Origin: Desulfosporosinus fructosivorans
Lineage (GTDB): Bacteria > Bacillota > Desulfitobacteriia > Desulfitobacteriales > Desulfitobacteriaceae
Direction: 5' to 3'
Length of the DNA stretch: 64,000 bases
Assembly (NCBI RefSeq): GCF_004766045.1
Contig: NZ_SPQQ01000005.1
Coordinates: 62,001-126,000 of the forward strand
In this document: positions 35,472-44,141 of the stretch, piece by piece
Numbering within the stretch: position 1 is the stretch's first letter
Layout: each line of letters begins with the position of its first letter
Notes under the pieces: model-generated
What the model was told of the DNA's origin: nothing
Databases searched by the model: none
What the model saw: only the letters and a program-made list of their open reading frames with translations
Translations under genes and position numbers: made by a program

Positions 35472-36650
35472 CTAGAGCATTTCCACGACAGTTGCCATAG
35501 CTGGCCCACCGCCAACACAAAGAGAGGCGACCCCATACTTACTCCCACGCCGTTTCATCTCGTTGACCATTGTCACGATAATGCGTACGCCGGTGCATCC
35601 TACAGGATGTCCCAGAGCAATACCCGAACCATTGGCATTCACCTTACCCATGTCTAATTTTAATTCACGGTTAACCGCCAGGAATTGTGCGGCAAACGCT
35701 TCATTGATTTCAAAATAATCAATATCCTTTAGCTCCAGCCCTGCATATTTTAAAGCTTTAGGGATAACATATGCTGGACCAATTCCCATAATTTCAGGTG
35801 CCACACCATAGGATGCCGTGGCAAGTATCTTGGCGATAGGCTTAAGGCCAAGTTTTTTCGCTTTGCTTGCAGTCATTAATACCAAGGCAGCGGCCCCGTC
35901 ATTAAGACCGGAAGCATTACCTGCCGTCACAGTCCCACCCTGCTTAAAAGCTGTTTTTAGCTTGGCGAGACTTTCTAGCGAAATATCGGCACGGGGATGT
36001 TCATCCTGGTCAACCATGGTTGTCCCCTTACGAGTTTTGATTTCAATCGGGACTATTTCGTCTTTGAATTTTCCTTCTTTAATGGCAGCAATTGCCCGCG
36101 AGTGACTTAGGACTGCCAACTCGTCCTGCTCTTCTTTGGTTATGTTATATTTTTCCGCCAAGTTTTCAGCTGTAACACCCATGTGATAACCCATAGTCGG
36201 ATCAATCAGCGCATCGTACAATAAATGATCTTGGATGGTATCCGACCCCAAACGCATCCCCTGGCGACCATTGAGCAATAGATAAGGGGCTCTAGACATA
36301 CTTTCCATTCCTACGACTACGCTAACCGTCGACTTGCCCAGGATCATCTGCTGCATCGCAATTTCTAAAGCCCGCATAGCTGAAGCACATTGCTGGTCAA
36401 CCGTGGTTGCTGCTGCTTCTACAGGAATACCGACCGCGAGTTGAACTTGGCGAGCGGGGTTTCCTTTGACACCAGCTTTATAGACCATGCCCCCAACCAC
36501 ATCCTCAACGATACCTGGTTCGACACCTGCTCTCTCTAGCGCTCCTTTCACCGCTGCAATCCCTAACTCAACAGCCGAGACATCCTTGAGCGATCCCAAG
36601 AAATCACCAATGGGCGTTCTTGCCCCACCCACAATTACAACTTCTTCCAC
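35472..36650 (-). CDS. Acetyl-CoA C-acetyltransferase (thiolase), copy 2
   Basis: The 392-residue thiolase carries VDQQCASAMRALE (nucleophile Cys), NANGSGIALGHPVGCTG (active His) and SLCVGGGPAM (second Cys). It is only distantly like the 21728-22891 enzyme, so the pair are not a recent duplication. It is the third gene after the 4-hydroxybutyryl-CoA dehydratase and a small Cys protein, 41 bp from the latter, and should share their sigma-54 promoter. GGAGGAGATAATTAG precedes the ATG. Confidence 0.9.
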   Translation of the reverse strand: MEEVVIVGGARTPIGDFLGSLKDVSAVELGIAAVKGALERAGVEPGIVEDVVGGMVYKAGVKGNPARQVQLAVGIPVEAAATTVDQQCASAMRALEIAMQQMILGKSTVSVVVGMESMSRAPYLLLNGRQGMRLGSDTIQDHLLYDALIDPTMGYHMGVTAENLAEKYNITKEEQDELAVLSHSRAIAAIKEGKFKDEIVPIEIKTRKGTTMVDQDEHPRADISLESLAKLKTAFKQGGTVTAGNASGLNDGAAALVLMTASKAKKLGLKPIAKILATASYGVAPEIMGIGPAYVIPKALKYAGLELKDIDYFEINEAFAAQFLAVNRELKLDMGKVNANGSGIALGHPVGCTGVRIIVTMVNEMKRRGSKYGVASLCVGGGPAMATVVEML

Positions 36651-36691
36651 TAATTATCTCCTCCTTCACTAGTTATCTTAATACTTTGCGA

Positions 36692-37021
36692 TTAATCTAT
36701 CAACGTACTATTGCCACGGTTCAGTTCAGACTGGAGGGCAGTAACCTTTTCTCTTATTTTTACTAATATTGCGCTGGGTAGATCCTGTAGCGGATGAACA
36801 ACCCGCTCCACGAACCTACCTGCTACATTGACCACCGGTCCTTGAAAGACCGGATGCGACACACAGTCGAACGCACAGCTGCTGATGACTAGAAGAATAT
36901 CCATGTCCTCCTCCCAAGTAACCGCTGTGATTTCAGGTGCCAGTGCCAGTATCTGCGCTACAAGCTCCGGCCCTTCTACTTCTGGGTTGCAGTGCCCGCA
37001 ATACTTAACCCCCACCCGCAA
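36692..37021 (-). CDS. Small cysteine-motif protein between dehydratase and thiolase genes
   Basis: The 109-residue protein opens MRVGVKYCGHCNPEVEGP, with a CGHCNP motif at residues 8-13, and has a second block DILLVISSCAFDC. The spacing suggests metal or iron-sulfur binding. It lies 12 bp after the dehydratase stop, so translation is probably coupled. I know such small CGHCNP proteins next to anaerobic CoA-enzyme genes but not their job; help in cofactor assembly of the dehydratase is a guess. Confidence 0.7.
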   Translation of the reverse strand: MRVGVKYCGHCNPEVEGPELVAQILALAPEITAVTWEEDMDILLVISSCAFDCVSHPVFQGPVVNVAGRFVERVVHPLQDLPSAILVKIREKVTALQSELNRGNSTLID

Positions 37022-37033
37022 TATGGTTTTAGA

Positions 37034-38485
37034 TCAGCCTTTGTCGGTCTTGATCCCGGCCAATTTTTGCGCCAGTACCTTTTTGCGTTGCAAGTTAGCT
37101 TGACGCAGAATCATGACCCGCTGAGCCTGGGGGGATCCAGCTCCGTGCATGCTTTCAACCAAAGCTGTGCCACCAGTCATATTTTCGATTAACCTGGCCA
37201 TGCGAATTCGATCCTCAGTGGGAAATGAGTCTACACCTTTAAAATACTTTTCTACATATTTCCCAATTTCCGGATGCCTAAGATCCTTTTCTGAAGGCAA
37301 AGTAGCGATCAAACCACCCGCTATATCATGGGATAATCGGCAAATTTCGTAGATAAAGCGCGTTACATTTAGCTTAACTGCGTTGGCCAGCATCGGATCG
37401 ACGAAGTATGCTCCGGACGGCGTCGGCTTACCTTCAGCTGAACAAGCGATAGAGCCGCTATATAGAGTCTCAGTCAAATGAACCATCTCACAAATTTTGT
37501 CTCGCACGTGAGAAGCCTTGCCAACGCCACTATACTCTGCCATTGCTACCGTAGCTCCAATAATGACATCGCTTACCCCACCTTTGCAGCCGCCATAGTT
37601 TTGCCGGTGGTAAGATGCAAATCTTTCCACTAACAAACCAGCAAATTGGTATTCTTCGCACATAAACACCCGTTCCCATGGGACAAATACATCATTGAGA
37701 ATCGTTAAAGCCTCGCCACCAACGATGCCATAGTTAAAATTGCCTTGATCAATTTCTCCTTCTAAGCGCCGCTCGTCATTGCTTTGACGTCCGAATATAT
37801 GCAAAACCCCCGGTGCGTCAGTCGGAATAGCACAGCTTACAGCGTAAGCTTTGTCATCTTCAGCCATTGCCGTTGTAGGCATAATAAGCATTTCGTGCGA
37901 ATTTACAATACCGGTCATGTGTGCTTTAGCGCCTCTAATAATGATGCCTTGGTCATTTTTCTCAATAATTCGGACATACATATCCGGATCTTTTTGCTGA
38001 CTCGGCCGCAAACCTCGGTCCCCCTTGGGATCCGTCATGGCTCCACAAACCATTAGGTCATTATTTTGAACTGATTCAAGGAACTGCCGTAAGCGTTGGT
38101 GATAAATAGTGCCAAGCTCTTGATCCATTTCATAAGTTACCGTGTATGTGGCATTTAGCGCATCAAAGCCGACGCAACGTTGAAAACAAGACCCTGTCCG
38201 GTTGGCAATCATACGCAGCATCTTAACTTTTTTCACCAGGTCCTCAGTACTTTGATGGATGTGTGTAAACCTACTAATTTTCTTACCTGTGAGATGGGAT
38301 ATGGCAGTCACCAAGTCCTCAGTCATAGGATCATTAGCTAAATCGTAAGTCAACGCCGCTGCATTGATGTGAGGTATAAACAACGGGTTGTCAACAACAT
38401 TGTCGATCTTTTGTCCATAGGCATAAACATTAAGTTTTAGAATTCTTAAACTTTCTCTGTAAGCATTTCCATCTTTCAAGGACAT
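37034..38485 (-). CDS. abfD: 4-hydroxybutyryl-CoA dehydratase / vinylacetyl-CoA delta-isomerase
   Basis: This enzyme of 483 residues belongs to the 4-hydroxyphenylacetate-3-hydroxylase-like flavoprotein family. It has all four residues that hold the [4Fe-4S] cluster in the Clostridium aminobutyricum dehydratase: Cys100 and Cys104 (TGSCFQRC), His293 and Cys300 (HRQNYGGC); the known enzyme has Cys99, Cys103, His292, Cys299. That separates it from plain hydroxylases. It converts 4-hydroxybutyryl-CoA to crotonyl-CoA by a ketyl radical route. ATG 38485 (MSLKDGNAYRESL) follows GAGGAGG; an upstream ATG at 38524 lacks support. A sigma-54 promoter lies 80 bp upstream. Confidence 0.92.
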   Translation of the reverse strand: MSLKDGNAYRESLRILKLNVYAYGQKIDNVVDNPLFIPHINAAALTYDLANDPMTEDLVTAISHLTGKKISRFTHIHQSTEDLVKKVKMLRMIANRTGSCFQRCVGFDALNATYTVTYEMDQELGTIYHQRLRQFLESVQNNDLMVCGAMTDPKGDRGLRPSQQKDPDMYVRIIEKNDQGIIIRGAKAHMTGIVNSHEMLIMPTTAMAEDDKAYAVSCAIPTDAPGVLHIFGRQSNDERRLEGEIDQGNFNYGIVGGEALTILNDVFVPWERVFMCEEYQFAGLLVERFASYHRQNYGGCKGGVSDVIIGATVAMAEYSGVGKASHVRDKICEMVHLTETLYSGSIACSAEGKPTPSGAYFVDPMLANAVKLNVTRFIYEICRLSHDIAGGLIATLPSEKDLRHPEIGKYVEKYFKGVDSFPTEDRIRMARLIENMTGGTALVESMHGAGSPQAQRVMILRQANLQRKKVLAQKLAGIKTDKG

Positions 38486-38566
38486 CAATTTTGCCTCCTC
38501 GTTCTTTGTCTTTGGAGTATTCACCGACTTACTTTCTCGTTTCTTCTTCGTCTATATAGTAGTTAT

Positions 38567-38582
38567 AGCAAAACCCATGCCA
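38567..38582 (-). promoter_or_regulatory. Sigma-54 promoter of the abfD operon
   Basis: Minus-strand TGGCAT-GGGTT-TTGCT. The -24 element is also part of a small hairpin (AAACCCATGCC / GGCATGGGTTT). Confidence 0.87.
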
Positions 38583-38667
38583 ATCAGGCATGGGTTTAAA
38601 AAACCTTAAATTGGGCGCCAATTTAACATATCGAGATGTAGTGTTCATATTGCACACCCTCTATAAC

Positions 38668-38702
38668 TGTTGTAGTGTGCTACAGTGTTGTCCTTCGCTA
38701 CA
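38668..38702. promoter_or_regulatory. Best-conserved tandem activator sites, abfD operon
   Basis: Two exact copies of TGTTG-N7-CTACA at 38668-38684 and 38686-38702, 18 bp apart, about 90-120 bp upstream of the -24 element. The 5-bp half sites are near-inverted, as expected for a Fis-type dimer. Confidence 0.8.
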
Positions 38703-38725
38703 GGTCTGCTTTGATGTTATGCCCC

Positions 38726-38784
38726 AAAGAGACAAACAGCTAATATCCACTACAAATTCGTGAATATTAGCTGTTTGTCTCTTT
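38726..38784. terminator. Strong hairpin upstream of the abfD control region
   Basis: AAAGAGACAAACAGCTAATAT pairs with its complement across a 17-base loop; the plus side ends CTTTTAGTTTT. Confidence 0.75.
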
Positions 38785-38850
38785 TAGTTTTACTGCGCGG
38801 TAACAATTAAAAAGTTGTGTGATGGGCTCGGAATCAGCATACGATGATTT

Positions 38851-38893
38851 CCATACTGAAAAAAGCACCTTCAATAGAAGATGCTTCATGCTC
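38851..38893 (-). repeat. 43-bp direct repeat, right copy
   Basis: Matches 20534-20576 with two differences. Only this piece of the CO dehydrogenase remnant is present on this side of the catabolic cluster. Confidence 0.75.
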
Positions 38894-38904
38894 ACAAATC
38901 AGAA

Positions 38905-39267
38905 TTACATGTTTTCTACAAATTGTATACTAACACCGTTGGGATCTTTAACATGAAAAAACTTAATATGAGGATTAGGTTGGAAAGGCCCACTTTCTAC
39001 TTCCAGTCCTTTTTCTTTTATTACCTCGATCATATTGTCTACAGACTCAACTTCAAAGCCTAAAGAAATGCCTTCGGCATTGCCCGTTGCTTTATGGTTT
39101 GGATTACAAACAAGTTCGACTTTTGTTTCTCCCTCTCCTAACAAAGAAATCTCTACTCCTGCCCCAACCGTAAATCTCCTATTAATCGAAAGCCCCACAA
39201 CCTCTTGATAAAACTACAGAGATTCGTCCATATTATCAACCGTAATCGTACACCAGCAAAATTTCAT
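38905..39267 (-). pseudogene. Glyoxalase/VOC family protein with an in-frame amber codon
   Basis: From ATG 39267 the frame reads MKFCWCTITVDNMDESL, then TAG (39216-39214), then FYQEVVGLSINRRFTVGAG and on to the end, about 120 residues in all. This is one beta-alpha-beta-beta-beta VOC domain (FYQEVVGL; KVELVCNP; GFEVESVDNMIEVI; FHVKDPNGVSIQFVE). At the TAG position relatives usually have Lys (SLKFY), so a single AAG to TAG change would explain it. It is read here as a broken gene. Readthrough, or pyrrolysine decoding as known in Desulfitobacterium, cannot be excluded. Confidence 0.7.
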
Positions 39268-39378
39268 ATTCTCACTCCCCATATTCTTTAATATATTGAT
39301 ATCTGCATTTCTCTAACACTCTCGCTGACAAGATATTTCTCAGCTGTATTTATGTTAACGCGAACTTATTCCGAGCTA

Positions 39379-39675
39379 CTACTTTTGCAATTCTTTGAGA
39401 AGTAATTCGAATTCTTTGATATAACAGCTAGAAATTCTTTCGGCAATTTCCACCGCTATCTCTTCCTTATACAAGTGGGAAGTCATATTTCTGTCATTCA
39501 ACATAAGTAGCCACGTTTTCTCATCACTAATAAGTTTTTGAGCATATGCCTCTTTAATCACTGCTTTTGGTGAATTAATATCTATTATGCCGCTATCTTC
39601 AAGAAACACCTTAGTGGTTTTCCATGCAAGCTCATAGGTGAACTCAAATCTCTGTGTACCTCTCCACTCAAGCCC
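39379..39675 (-). pseudogene. HI0074-type nucleotidyltransferase substrate-binding (HEPN) protein, 5' truncated
   Basis: Codons from 39675 encode TQRFEFTYELAWKTTKVFLED, then SPKAVIKEAYAQKLI, WLLMLNDRNMTSHLY and the C-terminal helix. These are the hallmarks of the HI0074/HEPN partner of minimal nucleotidyltransferases (MNT-HEPN toxin-antitoxin type). The first 20-25 residues and the start codon are missing, and no MNT gene is adjacent. Next to it, bases 39790-39650 in another frame encode YKQGFDHTHIARIVVRSLDE from an unrelated unknown protein. Confidence 0.65.
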
Positions 39676-39800
39676 TTAAATGCTTCAACTGCTATTGCTG
39701 TTGATTCATCTAGACTTCTCACAACAATTCTAGCTATATGTGTATGGTCAAACCCTTGCTTGTATAATTCATTTATTTTCTCAAGTTTAGGACTCGCACT

Positions 39801-39890
39801 CCTTCATTTTCCAAACAATACTGATCTGCACTGTGTCATGGTGACTTTGAAAATCAGCCAATCCGAGACAAGTAAAAGGCGAGGTAAAAG
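39801..39890 (-). pseudogene. Remnant of the PLD-helicase 3' end
   Basis: About 90 bp match 44631-44720 of the intact helicase gene (CTTCCAAACAATACTGATC, TGACTTTGAAAATCAGCC), with small changes. Confidence 0.75.
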
Positions 39891-39966
39891 TTCTATAAAT
39901 GGAGGTACAGTAGGAAGCCAGTAATAGTCATCTGAGTCAAATCCGTATTGGTGATTCTATATGTCA

Positions 39967-40194
39967 TTAAGTAGCTCCAATCGCTTGGTCAATCATCTTC
40001 AAAAGATAATCAGGGAAATCATCCGTATCATGTTCAACGGATATAAGTCGCTTTTTCATTCTATTTCCGACTCCGACAGCCTCTTCTTTATTACCATACT
40101 TGCAAAGTAACTCCAGTTCCTCTATCCTTTCAAACAAGGCTTCTCCACAAGCACTTTCATGTTTGTAACTTAAAAAATCGCCCCACACTTCCAT
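39967..40194 (-). CDS. Hypothetical protein, 75 residues
   Basis: A short acidic protein (MEVWGDFLSYKHESACGEALF...) with no membrane segment and no motif I recognise. No strong ribosome binding site is seen, and it lies among remnants, so it may itself be a fragment. Confidence 0.35.
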   Translation of the reverse strand: MEVWGDFLSYKHESACGEALFERIEELELLCKYGNKEEAVGVGNRMKKRLISVEHDTDDFPDYLLKMIDQAIGAT

Positions 40195-40243
40195 AGTGTA
40201 GGGGATAGCCTTTTCTGATTCGACCTAGGGCCCCCTATAGGGA

Positions 40244-40370
40244 GCAGCCCTCTCCCTCGATCAGTAGTCTCAATCTTTTAGCACTTTAACTTCGTCTTCC
40301 GTCATACCTGTTGCTTTAGCTACCTTTGAAATCTCCATTCCCAAGTCCAAAAGATTCTTCACAACTTCTG
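40244..40370 (-). pseudogene. Remnant of an Rpn nuclease 3' end
   Basis: Closely matches 7045-7175, the 3' end and flank of the second Rpn gene (encoding MEISKVAKATGMTEDEVKVLKD-like residues). The sequence leaves the gene at 40371, where a palindrome begins. Confidence 0.8.
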
Positions 40371-40377
40371 TCTTTCG

Positions 40378-40419
40378 GCTTGTCCCAAATACGAAAACGT
40401 TGTCGTATTTGGGACAAGC
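40378..40419. repeat. Interrupted palindrome
   Basis: Arms of 17 bp (GCTTGTCCCAAATACGA) around an 8-base loop. It resembles the 42-bp palindrome at 6581-6622, and both are next to Rpn-associated sequence. Confidence 0.75.
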
Positions 40420-40511
40420 TTGGGTTGTATAAAATCAAAAAACGGGTCACAAACAATAACCTCCGGCCAGGCAAAAGCATAGACATACGGCCAAGCCGAA
40501 ATTCAAGTGGC

Positions 40512-40571
40512 CTGGCCGTCACAACAAGCAGAGTGCTAAGGTTGACTTTCACGACCGCCGGCGGCAAATGA
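40512..40571 (+). pseudogene. DUF2922 N-terminal fragment
   Basis: Encodes LAVTTSRVLRLTFTTAGGK and then stops. The DNA matches 667-707. A full gene would continue for about 50 more codons. Confidence 0.5.
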
Positions 40572-40682
40572 ATAATATGCTCTGCGAGAGCAACAGATAC
40601 GCTCTGGTTGAGCCAGCTTCACGCTAAAACTAAACAACCTTCACGCATGGTGAACTAGTCTGCGGTTGACACAATTATCGAT

Positions 40683-40715
40683 GTTAAAAGGGACGCCACA
40701 GGCGTCCCTTTTAAC
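40683..40715 (+). terminator. Perfect intrinsic terminator
   Basis: GTTAAAAGGGACGCC and its complement around ACA, followed by TTTATTT. No intact plus-strand gene precedes it. From 40716 to 41401 I see no gene. Confidence 0.8.
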
Positions 40716-41401
40716 TTTATTTCTAGTGCAATCGATTTCTTCTAAAAATACATAATGGCATATGGATACGAAGCTGGTGGTGCTTCACATTATAAGAAAT
40801 AATGGGAATTAGCTCCACTCACTTACTACTCATTATTAATATATTTCTTTTGCATTTTTAGGTAACAAGTAAACATCTTTTAAAAACTTTAAACTGTTAT
40901 TTGCCTCAATTTCGTTATATCGTAGAACACCTCAGTAAACCCGTTTTTCTGCAAATAATATTAAGGTGCAAAATTCGCCGAGCTTCAACCTTGATAAACG
41001 CCGAAACACTCCCTATTTTTTTTTTGCTATTTTCCATATATTTTGAAGGAAACCAGATACATTTAGACGAAATCGATATATTATTCTTATAATAATTCCG
41101 TTAAATAATATTAAAAAAATTGATAATTTTAAAGTTTCAATATCCATAGTTCAAATACACCACTTTCGAAAATTTTTTAATTTTCAATTTTCTAAAAAAA
41201 TTATACTAACAAAATTTGGTCTTGTCAAAAAGTACAACTTACCTCAGTAGTTTTGCATAAAGCAAGGTAAGCGTAAAAGTGTGTCCTGAAGAATGAATTG
41301 CACTGAAAGGGGTGCCGACAACATTAACGAAAATATACGCTATGACATTATTACCTGAAAATTCGTCGCAGCAATTGATCGTCTTGAGACAGTCATGCAA
41401 A

Positions 41402-41442
41402 ATTACGTTACATTGATCATAACATGATTAATGTAACGTAAT
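41402..41442. repeat. 41-base near-perfect hairpin
   Basis: ATTACGTTACATT-G-ATCAT, loop AAC, ATGAT-T-AATGTAACGTAAT: a 19-bp stem with one G/T pair. On the minus strand TTTTGC follows, so it may end the secreted-protein transcript (stop 41596). The stretch 41443-41595 shows no gene. Confidence 0.8.
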
Positions 41443-41595
41443 GGGTACGCTTAATCGTTGACAGCTAGGCATTAGGTCTGAAAGTAATTGAGCCTCGAAA
41501 AGAGTAAAGCTGATGCGGGCCGACGGTTTCGACTAGTTTGACAGTCAACAGTGAAAATACGTAGTTACCCATGCTCGGTCGCTCTGAAAGTTTAG

Positions 41596-42321
41596 TTATT
41601 GAATATAGCTAATGCCATAATAATTAGTACCTGCTACTGTATTAGTAGCAATTCTAATACCTCCCATGCCTTTAATACCTGTATAAGTTCCTATTTTATA
41701 ATTATAATCAAGCACTAATTTAGAACTGCTAGTTGAGGGATTTTGTACCGTAGTAATTAATCTAGTAATTGAATCTACTGCATAATAAATAGTACCTACT
41801 TGGCCGGTAACCATTAGGATATTTGCTCCTCCAAGCGGTCCTATCCAATATTTCGTTGTACTATAATTATTATAAGCTTCTCCAGAGCAAGCGTATCTCA
41901 CTACAGGTCCGCCAGACCATACTTCAGAATCGGTGGTAACAGTTTGAACAGAAGTAGCAGCCATAGGACTATTTCCATCAGGAGAAGTGATTTTAGTAGA
42001 AGATTGATTAGTAGGATTATTATTATCTGTTACAATCATTTTAGGTATTTTCTTTGCTTTATTTAGTGCATTTTCGAAATCACCCACGGTAACATCTCCA
42101 AAAGACTTATCATCCATATCTTCTCTAAGTGCACTTCTATCTAAGCCGTAGTATTCGAGAATTTCATTAACATTATCTTTTGTAATTAGAGTATTTTTTG
42201 TAAACGTTGGATTCATAATACTATTGTAGTTTTCTGCATTATTCGTTGAAGCAAAACCTGTACAAGTTATTGAGAAAACCATAACAAAAGTCAACATTAA
42301 ACAACTGAAAATCTTTTTCAT
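41596..42321 (-). CDS. Secreted protein of unknown function
   Basis: The product of 241 residues starts with a signal peptide (MKKIFSCLMLTFVMVFSITC, likely cut after GFA). The mature part has a charged region (residues 40-90, with YYGLDRSALREDMDD), a Ser/Thr/Asn-rich linker, and a C-terminal half rich in Tyr, Thr and Gly with beta-strand character (TKYWIGPLGGANILMVTG). ATG 42321 is chosen because GGAG lies 8 bases upstream. It stands alone. I do not recognise the family; a cell-surface or exported role is inferred from the signal. Confidence 0.7.
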   Translation of the reverse strand: MKKIFSCLMLTFVMVFSITCTGFASTNNAENYNSIMNPTFTKNTLITKDNVNEILEYYGLDRSALREDMDDKSFGDVTVGDFENALNKAKKIPKMIVTDNNNPTNQSSTKITSPDGNSPMAATSVQTVTTDSEVWSGGPVVRYACSGEAYNNYSTTKYWIGPLGGANILMVTGQVGTIYYAVDSITRLITTVQNPSTSSSKLVLDYNYKIGTYTGIKGMGGIRIATNTVAGTNYYGISYIQ

Positions 42322-42779
42322 AATCAAAACTCCTTTTTTTTGAATTAAAATACTACCTTACCACTTCTAGATTGACAACCTATTTTTTATTAATTTTTCG
42401 CAAGACCATAATTATGGATGAAGAATTGTTTCCCTCCTATCTTTTTCTTTCATACGACTCACTATGTAAAGTTGGCCCATTTCCTCCTTCAATATATAGA
42501 GGGGTTGAGCATGTCAAAAGGTTACATAAATTTAATTGTTTTCTAAAATTATTTTGGTAAGAGTAAAAACGTTCAATTTTGAGTCCTATAACCAAGATTA
42601 TGTTCAGTGGTTAAAAACCGATTTTCTCATATTGGGGTACGGTAACGATTCATGCAAAAAACAGCCACAAGACAGTATTTTCCATTTATTATGAACTACA
42701 TAGAAAAATGGAACTAACTATTTTGTGGCTCTTATTATGACGTCAAATAAGCAGGGACGGATAAGGATCAGGCTATAGT
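42322..42779. other. Intergenic stretch with a long imperfect hairpin
   Basis: No gene is visible. AGCCACAA (42663-42670) and TTGTGGCT (42723-42730), with CCATTT/AAATGG inside, form a 68-base imperfect stem. It may be an element end or a terminator remnant. Confidence 0.4.
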
Positions 42780-42823
42780 AATAGCACCAGCATTCCATAA
42801 TATTAAAGGACGCTGGTGCTATT
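42780..42823 (-). terminator. Terminator of the frameshifted gene
   Basis: AATAGCACCAGC pairs with GCTGGTGCTATT across a 20-base loop, 60 bp downstream of the stop at 42883. Confidence 0.65.
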
Positions 42824-42882
42824 GTTCATTTAACCTTATGAGTCTCTAGGAATTATCAGTCCAACTAATAACCTTGCCAATC

Positions 42883-43891
42883 CTATTTTGCATTAGGATT
42901 TAGATAAGTGAGTTCTGGTGTAATTCCTTGAATTGGAATCTCAAACTTGTTGCCCTTTTCATCTTGATAAATTACCTTAGCAAAAGTTCGCTCGTTTGCC
43001 TCCGCGCTTGCACCCAAAGCAATCTTGAAGATTCCCGGTTCATAAGGTTTACCCTCTCTTTTTGCCAACGCTGCCAGAGACCTTTGCATCATAATATACG
43101 TCTGATCGAGAAGCTTTGGCGAATTCATCTCATAAAGTTTTCCACTCGACCCAACTACCCCCTTGGGGGATGAAACCTTTTTCCTTTCCATTTGCGTTTT
43201 CTATGGAGAAATAAACTTCAAAGAATTTGCCAGCATTACCATTACCCTTATCATACGGAGAAGCAGCCAATGTAATTTTTGTAACGTTTAGCATCCATCC
43301 ATCGTCACGAATCAACTTGTTGGGCTCGATTTTTAGTGCTTGGGGGTTATATTTAGGCACAACATAAGTCACATACCATGGAGCGATGACCTTAGTCACT
43401 ACTTGCTTGGATTGAGTAACATATGACCTTGTTTTATCGGCAAACGTAAATTCCCAATATGGTTCCAAATACATCTTGGAGTTATTTATAGCCTGTGGAG
43501 AGTCAGAAGGTTCCTTATAGAGAATCAATCTTGGAGTAGGTACGTTGACAACTCCTTTTACTTGTTTCATTATTGTCACCGCCTCATTCGCATCTACTTC
43601 TAACAACTTGTCACGAGGCGTGAATACTTCTTCTTTAACTATAGCAGCTGTACCTTCGTTCAGAAAACTCATTATAGTAATTTTTACGAACTTTTGATCC
43701 TGTACGAATGGCACAATGTAATAGTCGCCTATTACCCCATCATAGGACTTAACGAGTATTGGCATAACTGGCACAGCCTCATCAAATCGTTTATCTCTAA
43801 TAAGATCAGGAAATTCGTCAATAGTCCCAAGGTGTCGTCCAACAACAATACTAGCAAGATCACTTTCATTCGAGTATGCATACTGCATCAA
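42883..43891 (-). pseudogene. Hypothetical protein gene with a frameshift
   Basis: Two overlapping frames make one protein of about 335 residues: 43891-43130 ends in GGSWVEWKTL, and from about 43140 the other frame continues YEMNSPKLLDQTYIMM to 42883. The switch is at a GGAAAAC run, so an A has been gained or lost there (mutation, sequencing error or, less likely, slippage). The middle part has beta-rich, DUF4352-like character (DDGWMLNVTKITLAA, FFEVYFSIENANGKEKG). The N-terminus lacks a good ribosome binding site and may also be cut. Function unknown. Confidence 0.6.
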
Positions 43892-44141
43892 TTTTCAGTT
43901 GTTTAGAGATATAGTCCAACACAATAACTGGAATGTCGTGAATATCCGAAAGGGTCCATCCTGGAATCTCCTTATTCACAATGAAGATATAATTCACAAT
44001 ATTAATCATTATAGCATGAACTGTACTATTTTGTGAACTATAAAGGGTTTATTTTCTTTATAAAAGAACAAAATAACAGAGTCATTTTTAGCAAGTTGTT
44101 ATGAACCTTGGAATATATGGCAAGTATCTAAGAAAGGGGGC

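Noticed and set aside
41490..41590. Possible tmRNA-like 5' end (GGTTTCGAC)
   Set aside because: No tRNA-like 3' half, tag frame or CCA end is present; a short chance match.
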